This document shows positions 50,758-59,972 of a stretch of 64,000 nt of DNA, in pieces. Below the pieces are notes generated by a model, which saw only the letters and a program-made list of their open reading frames with translations, ran no database searches and was not told the DNA's origin. The position numbers and the translations under genes were made by a program. The DNA comes from Diprion similis. Lineage: Eukaryota > Arthropoda > Insecta > Hymenoptera > Diprionidae. Positions within the stretch are counted from its first letter, which is position 1. The number at the start of each line of letters is the position of its first letter. The DNA lies in NCBI RefSeq assembly GCF_021155765.1, contig NC_060113.1, positions 594,501 through 658,500 on the forward strand, written 5' to 3'.

Positions 50758-52712
50758 GGGCGGCGGTAAGAGTCGTCGAGCGAAGATAAAGTCTTTTTGG
50801 GAGTTTATCGACTGTCAGAAAGAACTGGTTCCCCTTCGGCCGGCTCAGGGTACGCTGTTTAACCCCTAGGCGATAGAACAGCGTTGACGAGAACTCTCCG
50901 CACTCGAGGCAGGTCTGACAATGAAAGCTAGATGGTCTTGATCGGCGTGTTTGCGTAAGAAGTATTTTCAGTAATTGCTTCCCGATCGACTTTACCAGCT
51001 AGTTAAATCTTTCTTAAACGGCAGAATCGGCAGGGATAACTTGCAGTCAAACGAATAAAACGTTAACGCTTGTTTTCCTTGACATCTATCCAAAGATTTG
51101 CACGATTGAAGAATGGCTTGCAATTAAAGGATCCTTAGAAAATACATAACGCGTCTGTATTTTGTATAAAATGTTTGCATTGAGCGAAAACAAATCATAC
51201 ATTTTTATTTACAATTAGCAGTATTAACCTAGTAAAAAGAATGCTTTACTTTCTTTTCTATCAACGGACTATAGCAGCCACATATTGCGATTATAGATCG
51301 ATCTTATGTCCAAAAAACAAATGACGCCGTGTCGTAAACACTGCGACTTAAATTTGCTTTCTCAACAAATTCGCGCTTTTGTAAGCCAGTAACAATCCAA
51401 GAGTATATTTATTTCGACATATTTCTATTATTTCGCCCTTCCGACGCAATAATCTTTGTTACTCAATGCACTTCCGGGTCGAATCGCAACCGCAAGTTCA
51501 ACTCTATACGCAGATAATATCGATGGTTTAAAAACAATTGAACGAAGCGCGATATGTGGCGGTTAATCGTCTTTCAATTGTCGGTTCGTTAGCCTAGTTC
51601 GGTCGGCAGGCAGGCAGGCTTCAATTGGAAGAAAAAACCGTTATTAAACCACGCAAGATATGATTTCAATCGTGAAATTCGGGTAGCAGTGCGTAACGTT
51701 TACTCATAAGACGAAATAAAATACCGCGATAAGCAGGCTAGTGCGGAGTTTTCAGTAAATCAACGGTTAATTCGTACACCTTGAAGTAAGCCGCGAACAT
51801 TCACGGTAAAATTTGTCAGCAGGTAATGGCGACGAGTCGCGAGTGAATCGGTCGATCGACTCGCCGCTTCGGTGTGACAAGTGCCTCGATTCAACGACTC
51901 GAGGAAGCGATGAAAACAATTCGGGAGTTTGTGCCGATCCCGAATCGCCGCAAAGGAGGAGGATATGGTTCGACGAATTGCGGATCCTGAAGGAGTTGGG
52001 CCTCGACAGAGTCGCTCTGGCAGCCAGTAACGCCTGCAAGCGCTGCGTTCGAGAGGAGCAAAACATGTGAGTCAGATTTTTCCATTTTCAGTTTTAGTTC
52101 GTATATTATTCGCTGTATAGTGAGGTGAGAAAACAAGAGAATCGATTCTGAAAATTGCTTAATTATACAGATTTCTTCTTTTGACTATGAGAATCGATAT
52201 ATCGAATGAAAATAGCATCGATTATGAATAAAACAAATGAGCTGATTGAAAATAATGAACGTTGGGTACTGTAACAAGAATTTGTCTTGGCTGTAGTTTG
52301 TTATTATTGCCAGCATTAGTACTATTATTCAGTGAACTATTGTTGGCAGGAAATAAGCGCTATTTTGAATTTTTATTCCTTATTTGTTAGAATATTTCGG
52401 TGATAATCGAAACTTCGAAAAGTTGTTTAATAATATAATCTATTAATCGAACGCCAGAAAGATCGATTCTTCAAGAATCGTCGAAGAATTGCGCGTCACT
52501 ATTACTCTATCGTTCGCTGCGTTATCACCGCCTGCGATCATAATTCTTTTTACATGATAATCAGGGAGGTAGAGCCAGAGTTTGCGGATTCCGTGCCGCA
52601 GTCTTACCAGGAACTGACCGCGGACTTGAAGGCCTTTCAAGAACGCGTCAAGCACCAGAAACCGAAGCCCGCTTACGAGGAGCCCGCGAAGTATCAACAT
52701 TTGATTCAGTGA
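50714..52712 (+). CDS. Uncharacterised 175-residue protein with two CxxC pairs
   Basis: Three exons: 50714-50849, 51823-52066, 52565-52712 (TGA). Phases close and the splice sites are good: CAGG|GTACGC; TCAGCAG|GT; AACAT|GTGAGT; AATCAG|GG. The protein starts MAGSEVVGIELDF. It has a basic segment (GGGKSRRAKIK), FWEFIDCQKEL, then CDKC, an acidic Ser-rich stretch, RRRIWFDELRILKELGLDRV, CKRC, and ends in a charged, Pro/Lys/Glu-rich tail (ERVKHQKPKPAYEEP). CDKC and CKRC are about 50 residues apart and could bind one zinc ion or form disulfides; there is no signal peptide or membrane segment. I do not recognise the family. It is head-to-head with RALGAPA. An alternative is that exon 2 is used from its own promoter at about 51600. 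Confidence 0.6.
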
Positions 52713-52989
52713 TGATGACGGTTTACGTTATATTCGACATATTTTGTCTCGACGGTAGAAATTTCAGCGTAAGAGTGTGTTTGAGTTCAGTTTCACCTTT
52801 CGGATAGACTGTCGTATTAATTATGATCTATAAATTGTTCGTTTTAAGCTATCGATCCCGCTATCGGCGGATTGAATACATCGATTGAATACAGAAACAA
52901 TTACTTCTATCATACGTGTGCGATAACCAATACACAATACAATCGTGTAAATTACTTAGGTATATATAGTTTTATACATATTATATATA
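52713..52989. other. 3' UTR / flank of the unknown small gene
   Basis: AT-rich, no coding exon seen; it runs directly into the first foldback element. The 3' end of the small gene's transcript is expected here, but no canonical AATAAA stands out. Confidence 0.4.
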
Positions 52990-53640
52990 TTAGACTGTAT
53001 CAAAAAAATTGACTATTTTTTTTTTTTAATGGTATACTGAAAATATTGTTCAAGATGCCGAAAAAGAAATACCATAAAAATTTCAGATTTTAATATTGAT
53101 ATTTAGAGGTGACTCATCGCGATTTTCTACTTTCCATAAGAATAACATGGCAAAAATGGTTCTTGCTCCTTGCGATTTTTATAACTAGATAACGACGCGT
53201 CGTACAGAAAATTCATAAACATGTTTTTGTAGGAAATTGAACGTTCTACGAAAAAGGTTTCTTGTCATTTTACGATAAATCTACTGCTTCAAAAGTTATT
53301 TGAGGTCCTTTGTTGATGTTTGACCTCAAATAACTTTTGAAAGAATAGATTTATCGTAAACTGACAACAAACCTTTTTCGTAGAACGTTCAATTTCCTAC
53401 AAAAACATGTTTATGAATTTTCTGTACAACGCTTCGTTATCTAGTTATAAAAATCGCAAGGAGCAAGAACCATTTTTGCCATGTTATTCTTATGGAAAGT
53501 AGAAAATCGCGATGAGGCACTTCTTAGTATTAAAATTGAAAGCTCTCATTTTAACAGGCGCCTTTTTTCGTTATCCTGAACAATATTTTCAGTATATTTT
53601 TCAAAAAAACAAAATAGTCAATTTTTTTGATACAGTCTAA
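52990..53640. mobile_element. Foldback element 1: 651-bp near-complete inverted repeat (MITE-like)
   Basis: The whole element is one long palindrome: arms 52990-53307 and 53322-53640 around a 14-nt centre. The ends read TTAGACTGTATC and GATACAGTCTAA, followed inside by GACTATTTT and an A/T run. Arms match closely except for a diverged patch near 53055-53095 versus 53530-53570. There is no open reading frame, so it is non-autonomous. Flanks allow a TA duplication, or an 8-bp one with one mismatch (ATATATAT / ATATACAT) if the end is taken as TAGACTG. That leaves Tc1/mariner-like and hAT-like both possible. A transcript would fold into a hairpin of over 300 bp. Confidence 0.85.
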
Positions 53641-54118
53641 TATACATATAGATAAACTGCTTTCATGGGGCGATTTTCGTTCCCGATCATTGCGGATAAT
53701 ACGATGAACCGATGGTCGATTTCCGGTCAAATCTACGACCCGGAACCGACGTATATTATTTACGAATACATGTATAGAGTGTGTGTGTGTGTGCGTGACG
53801 GGGGCCGCAAAAAGCGCCCTTAATAAACGACCGTCGTTCGGCTCTCTTGCCGCAGCGGGGAGGGCGGTGGTAAAAAAAAAACTGTTTACCCTTGCGGGGG
53901 GCGTCCGTAGGGGGCGAATCCGGAAGTCCCTCTTCTTCCATGTACGATGTATGCACGTCTAATAGTAACTCCGAGGAAGCCTACACGGCTTTAGTCATTC
54001 GTTCCGCCTTCTTCTTCTTCTTCTTCGCTTCCTCATCCAGTTCGGGGGATCCCCCGTGTTTCTTTTCTCTCTCTCTCTTTCTCTCTCTTTCTCTTTCTCT
54101 CTTTCTCATACGTCATGG

Positions 54119-54155
<37 letters not shown>

Positions 54156-54249
54156 ATATAATCTAGGTTGTATGCATAAGAAATCGATCCACGAATGAAA
54201 AACCCGCAACGTCACGTCGTGCGTGGGTTCAACCCTATAAATACATATA

Positions 54250-54285
<36 letters not shown>

Positions 54286-54542
54286 TTATATAAACTGCGT
54301 GGAAAAAGTATCAAATGATCTATAATTTGCCTGCATTAACGATTTTCCATGCGTTATTGGTATAATATACGAGATAAATACTTCACTGTACATATACATG
54401 TACACCTGACGTTAAAATCAGTTGTCGCAAAAAAAAAAAAAAAAAACATCGAAGAAGAGCAAGAAAGAGAATAGAAACCGAACTATACTACACATTACGT
54501 GTACAATTAATACTCGATCTGCAGGAGTAAATAAAACCCGTG

Positions 54543-54577
54543 CCATGAGGGGAGGGGGGTGGGGGGGGGGGGGGGAG
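54543..54577 (+). repeat. G-run with quadruplex potential
   Basis: A nearly pure guanine stretch interrupted by single A or T bases, ending in AGG. It meets the loose pattern for an intramolecular G-quadruplex on the plus strand. A complementary C-run lies at 56137-56158. Runs of this kind are also prone to assembly length error. Confidence 0.75.
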
Positions 54578-55672
54578 GCTGCGGAGTGTTTTTTTTTTTA
54601 GTTTTTATCAGGTACACGAAGACTGTGTGCAGGTAGCCGCCTTATATATATATAGTAGAACGCGTATGCGTTCAAGGATAGCAGACCCGGGACCAGATGT
54701 CTGGGTTCCTTCGTTCGCGTCGCGTCCTCCTCGCGAAGGAGGCGAGGACCCCATTCATGCGTCGACGCGAGAGCGAGGAGCCTAGAGTCTCTATCCCTGA
54801 TGCCTGCAGTGTGCAGCATCGCCGTGGCGCACACCTTGCTCTTTGGTGGGCTTACGGCTCAGCCGCCTTCTGGATAAGAGAAATTCGATCCACCTTAGGC
54901 CTACGACTATATCCCCCGCCTCCCGCCTCCCGCCTCCCGCCTCCGCCTCCGCCCTCGGCCACTCTCTCTTCACCCCTCTCTTTTCTGCTCCTCTTAATTT
55001 CACGATCCTCGCAATATCTTTTTCTTACCTCCAGCGGCGGCGCATGAACCGCGTCCTTATTATTATTATTATTATTATTATTATTGTTGTTGTTGTTGTT
55101 GTTGTTGTTTTTCTTCTTTTCTTCACAATCTGCGGTGCCCTTTGTTATTATCTGATTATTTTTTTTTTACACGGTGAAGGTAAGAATTTTGCAAGACGTT
55201 GATTCGGATTGAGGTGAAAAGTGGAGAAAACGAAAGTGAAAATAAATAAAATATTTAGAAAGAAGAAGACAAAAAAAAAAAAAAAAAAAAAAAAAGAAAA
55301 ACAATTAACGACAAGAATGACCGAACTACTTTGAAGGATCAAAATATCGAATTTTCAACGACGCGCGAAAATCTAAACAAAATTTTATCATAATTCGAAA
55401 AATTTCAGTGCAGTGGAAAGTCGAAATAAGTACCCAGAAATACAAAATCTGTATTCCCGATTTTATGTTATCGACACGAATTTTAACGATTCTACATTTT
55501 GTTGTTGTTGTATATTTTAAACTTTTTGTTTTTTTTTCACTCCTCCATACTACGACTCTCTCTAAATTATTTACTTTTATAAATTCAAATTTTCGATTCT
55601 TTGAATATTCAATATTCCTATACTTACCCTTTCTACTTCTTCATCTTTCTACACTTTTACTATCACCTAACA

Positions 55673-55719
<47 letters not shown>

Positions 55720-57403
55720 AAAGAAAATAATAGTACAAAACAAACGACTCAGATCATATATATGCGAATGAATCAAATTTTATCCCTTCGCGGTATAACA
55801 CGAGTAAGTATACATATATCCACAAACTTACAACTTCGTTTACTCCTCGTTATAATAACCAAAAAACCCATCATTCATCCATATTCTGATGGAAAAGAAA
55901 GAAAGAGAAGAAAAAAAAAGAAAAAAAAAAAAAGAACAACAAAGATTCAACGAAAAATGTATAGAATAACTAATCGGTGACTCGATACTGACGAAACACT
56001 CGCGTCTTCTTCTTCTCCTCCAATGTTTAATCGGTGTTGGCCCGCATCATCAGCCTGATCGAAGACCCCCCAGCCGGGTCCCATTCGTCGACCGGGTGTG
56101 CAGCTCTTCGTTCGCGGGCCACTGGACGTGTCGACCCCCCCCCCCCCCCCCTCCCCCCGTCCCCCTTCCTCTCACCTCATCTCATCTCATCTCATCTCAT
56201 TTCATCTACTCGCTTTCCCGCTCCTCCTCCTTCTACCTGTCTCGCGACTCGTCCTCTCCTTCTTTCTTCTCTTCTTCCACTTCCACTTCTTCTTCTTCTT
56301 CTTCTTCTTCTTCGAACATCCAACCCAACCCGCGTGGTGATGGTGCCCGGTGGTGCCGATGTAACGAACAATGGAGGCGGGATGCTCATTTGTCTGCGGG
56401 CATTGTTGCTCGACCAAGCGGAAACACGAGCCTCCCCCTTTTCCTCCCCCCCCCCTTCCCCCTTCGTACTTCTCCTTGTACCTACTCGATGATCCGGTTG
56501 CGGCCACACCGAGTCTCGATTCTACTCGATTCGACTCGAATCAACCGGCCAATATCGATACTTCGATTATTGTCAGGAAATCATAATTAATAGGTATGCG
56601 ATCAATTTGCGGTAGGGAAATTATACAATCGATTCATTTCTCAATTCCATTTCTTATGTGATACTGAACGGCGATTGTTAATGTATGATATATATAGTAA
56701 TGCTTACTCAATGATGCTTGGAACTATGATATATACAGTAACAATGATAATCCCAATTGTAAGGGCAGAACTAAAGTGCAGAGACTCGTCTCTTAATCTG
56801 GATAATCCAAATCGTTATAAGGTTGTATCAAAATGTGACTTCCGCTTTACCGACGTTGATCGATCAGCCGCATCCATACGACGTAGGTATACATATTAAA
56901 CTTTACTCTTCATCACGTTCTGGTCAATACTGCTCAAATTCGAATTTATCTTTTTCTATTTTCTTCTTTTCGGTATCTACATCATATAATACGTATTGAA
57001 ACTCGATTTAGACTGTTAATGCGATTTGAAAGGTTTTAGATCCGTTAGAATTCTCAGATTCGATCAACGCTAAAATTTTTAGCAGACGCTTGAGGGAATC
57101 CATAATTCAACTTCGCCCATATCGACTGATGTGTATAGATCCATCCGTATACAATATAAATTTCGGCATCATTATATTCCTGTGTATTAACGTATAAGTG
57201 TGTATACGTGTGTATATATGTAATATATATGTATATGTATGTACCTACATAATATTATATAGGTATATATACGGGCATCTTCTGGCTCATTGAGCCCCCG
57301 GAACAGATTCGTCGCGACGTGGTCGACGTCCCCGTGGATTACGTGGGCCTTATGTTAGGGTCCCAAAAATATACTACGGTCAAGGTAGCAGCTCCTCTTG
57401 CGA

Positions 57404-57489
57404 TGAGAGGAGAGGAGAGGAGAGGAGAGGAGAGGAGAGGAGAGGAGAGGAGAGGAGAGGAGAGGAGAGGAGAGGAGAGGAGAGGAGAG
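57404..57489. repeat. (AGAGG)n pentanucleotide microsatellite, tract A
   Basis: About 17 nearly perfect copies of the 5-bp unit AGAGG in 86 bp, giving purine-only DNA on the plus strand. It lies about 160 bp before foldback element 2. The same unit recurs at 58611-58656. Confidence 0.95.
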
Positions 57490-57652
57490 TTGGGTCCTGA
57501 AGGGCGGAAAAGGGGGACACATCGTACCTTATCTTCGACATCAGTTTGAGCTTCCTTCTTCTTCTTAACGCGTGACCGAAGAAGACCGCCGTGGAACAAA
57601 AATGACGCTGCTGTAGCTGCTGCTGTTGCTGCTGAGATTATTTGTATGCATA

Positions 57653-58302
57653 TTAGGGTGGCGCAAAAAAACAGACTATTTTTTTTTTTTCTCTTTTTTT
57701 TTTTTTTTTGAGTCTCGTGTGACAAAATGTTAGTTTTTCATGTTTTAAGAGCCCACGCCAAAGGAGAGTTTAAGAAAAAAATTTTAAGAGGTCGTTCCAC
57801 ATTTTTTAAAACGTTAGTAATCGTCAAAAATCGATTGTTTTTTTCAAAATTTTATTTTCTCGTTACGGTATAATTTTATAGACAAAAAAAAAAAAAAAAA
57901 AAAATAAGTTTCCGAAAGTTTCAGTTCAAAATTTGAATTTTGAAAGGTCGCTCATAATTTTTTTTTCAATTTTTTGGTGCATTTCTTTAGATCTTTTCGA
58001 GCGACCTTTTAATATTCAGATTAAAATTTCATAAATTTTTTTTCTTTTATTTAGTAAGAAAGAATCGATAACAATACACCACTACATGAATTAAAAATCA
58101 AACAAAATACTGAAGATATAATTTTTTTAATTTAATTTTTTCACGATTTTCGACATTTTAAAAAATTCGGAGCGACCTCTTAAAATTTGTTTTTTGAGCT
58201 GTCCTTTGGAATGGGCTCTTAAAACGTCAAAAACTAACATTTTGTCACACGATGCTCGATAAAAAAAAAAAAAAAATAGTCGGTTTTTTTGCGCCACCCT
58301 AA
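57653..58302. mobile_element. Foldback element 2: 650-bp long-inverted-repeat element (MITE-like)
   Basis: The ends read TTAGGGTGGCGC and GCGCCACCCTAA, followed inside by GACTATTTT and poly-A/T. Long matching arms contain TGACAAAATGTTAGTTTTT, TTTTAAGAG and GACCTCTTAAAAT-type blocks. The centre is less symmetric than in element 1 but carries GGTCGCTC and its partner GAGCGACC. Target duplication: TGCATA on both sides if the end is TTAGGG, or 7 of 8 bases (ATGCATAT / ATGCATAA) if it is TAGGG. The latter would suit a hAT-type element. There is no coding capacity. Confidence 0.85.
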
Positions 58303-59668
58303 TGCATAAACAGATATTGTCTTTTAAATCAAACAAACAGATTAACGTTTCAATTGTTTGAATATTAGAAAATTTATCAGCGATTCAACTTCTAATAATC
58401 ACGTTTAATAATGTTTTTTGTTAAATTCGACAATATTTGTACGTCGTTTACCGTCATTTTTTAATGATATAGTGTTAATTGAAGAAAAAATTTATATCAT
58501 CTCTCTCGCGATCAGCGCGGTTTGCAGTTTCAATCTTTCGCTACGCGTTCCTTGTTCTTTTAGAATGATGGAAGGATGAGAAAGGAAAGGAAAGTTGGCG
58601 AGGGATGGGGAGAGGAGAGGAGAGGAGAGGAGAGGAGAGGAGAGGAGAGGAGAGGAGCAGAGCAACCAATTTGACGGGAAGATAATTTGATGTTAATAGA
58701 ATATTGGCGAGCAGTAACCATAAATCTCCGGTTAATTTGGCGGAGTGATTCAACTTGCTTCTGTGCTGCTGTTGTTCGTCTTCTACTTGCTCTTTTTCAT
58801 CGGTTCTCCTTGCTGCTGATGCTGATGCTGATGCTGTTGCTGTTGCTGCTCTGTTGTTGAATGCACCGCGATGCGCATCTCTTATTGTGTTACGTAAAAC
58901 GATTACGTCTAATGTTGTATACACTTAAACACTGTATATAACTATATATACACACATTTTTATTGTTATTATTTTTATTATTACACCAAATGAAAAACCG
59001 TGTAAAATCACAACTAAATAACTAAACGCGAATATACTTTGCCGATCAACTATGATTACGGTTCCAAACCAGTTCACAACCTTTTTATTACACGCATATA
59101 TGTATGTACATATATATGCGATTAATTGACATGATTTTATTTACGCAAAATTTGTTTTTTTTACGCATCTTACTTTCGTTGAGAAAATGAGATTCAAATT
59201 CTCCAAAGTATTGATCGGAATAATTTTTAATCCTTGACGATTGTTTTTTTCATACGTAATTTCTCCCTCTTAACACCGGTGTTTTGGTGTCCCATGCGAG
59301 TTAAACACGCGCTGCAATTTAACCAACTAGGCACAAGGCGCTTTTAATTCGTTCAGGCACCGCGTCCTCCTCCTCCTGCTGCTGCTGCTGCTGCTTGCAC
59401 CGATCAAAACACTAATTTCACGGATATTTAACGCTTCGATAGCCGCGAGTTTGCGCCACGTAATGTTGCTGCTGCTGCCGCAGCTACCGCGGGTCGAGGG
59501 CTGACCCCAAACACCCTCCTCGGGGTTAAACAACCCCCGTTACACGGATATTACGCATCGTCGCTTTCCCGTCTCTCTTATCCTCCATATCTCACCCTCA
59601 CTCTCGTATAATTAATCACACATATCATTTTCTTTATACAATTCAAGTATATGTATTATATCTGTGCG
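58303..59668. other. Non-coding, repeat-bearing spacer between foldback copies
   Basis: No supported exon. It contains (AGAGG)n tract B at 58611-58656, GCTGAT/GCTGTT triplet runs at about 58810-58856, a CTG run at about 59372-59396, and another at about 59464-59480. Open frames here are repeat translations (for example poly-Ser or poly-Ala). Confidence 0.6.
58611..58656. repeat. (AGAGG)n pentanucleotide microsatellite, tract B
   Basis: About nine copies of AGAGG in the same orientation as tract A, 1.1 kb downstream and on the other side of foldback element 2. Confidence 0.95.
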
Positions 59669-59972
59669 AATATTCATATTAAAATTTGATTAATTTTTTT
59701 TTCTTTAATTCAGTAAGAAAGAATCGATAACAATACACCACGACATGAATTAAAAATCAAACAAAATACTGAAAATATAATTTTTTTAATTCAATTTTTG
59801 ACAATTTTTGACGTTTTAAAAAATTTGGAGCGAACTCTTAAAATTTTTTTGTTCAGCTGTCCTTTGGAGTGGGCTCTTAAAACATCAAAAACTAACATTT
59901 TGTCACACGAGACTCAGAAAAAAAAAAAAAAAAAAAAAAAAAAAATAGTCGGTTTTTTTTGCGCCACCCTAA
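59669..59972. mobile_element. Truncated half copy of foldback element 2
   Basis: From about 59669 to 59972 the sequence follows the right half of foldback element 2 closely. It shares AGTAAGAAAGAATCGATAAC, AATTAAAAATCAAACAAAAT, CAGCTGTCCTTTGGA and AACTAACATTTTGTCACACGA, and ends GCGCCACCCTAA. The left half is missing. It may be a solo arm left by deletion, or an insertion of an already shortened copy. Its A-run is longer than in the full copy. Confidence 0.85.

Larger units (their letters stand above)
53641..57652. other. Microsatellite-dense non-coding region
   Basis: Four kilobases packed with simple repeats and no supported exon. They include (GT)n at about 53778-53795, CT-rich DNA at 54062-54108, (TA)n at 54122-54147, (AC)n at 54260-54285, an A-run at 54427-54445, a G-run at 54543-54577, a 7-bp CCGCCTC repeat at 54912-54955, (ATT)n then (GTT)n at 55058-55109, an A-run at 55270-55294, (TC)n at about 55679-55715, a C-run at 56137-56158, (CTCAT)n at 56173-56210, and (TTC)n at 56281-56313. 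Open frames here are low-complexity translations of these repeats. It may be intergenic DNA or a large intron or UTR of the next gene. Confidence 0.7.

Noticed and set aside
56034..56590. Several long open frames on both strands
   Set aside because: They translate CT-, TTC- and CTCAT-type simple repeats into poly-Ser, Pro, Leu or Arg; no splice or family support.
58127..58336. Open frame in foldback element 2, with a similar one at 59798-59983
   Set aside because: They arise from A/T runs and repeat arms; no transposase similarity.
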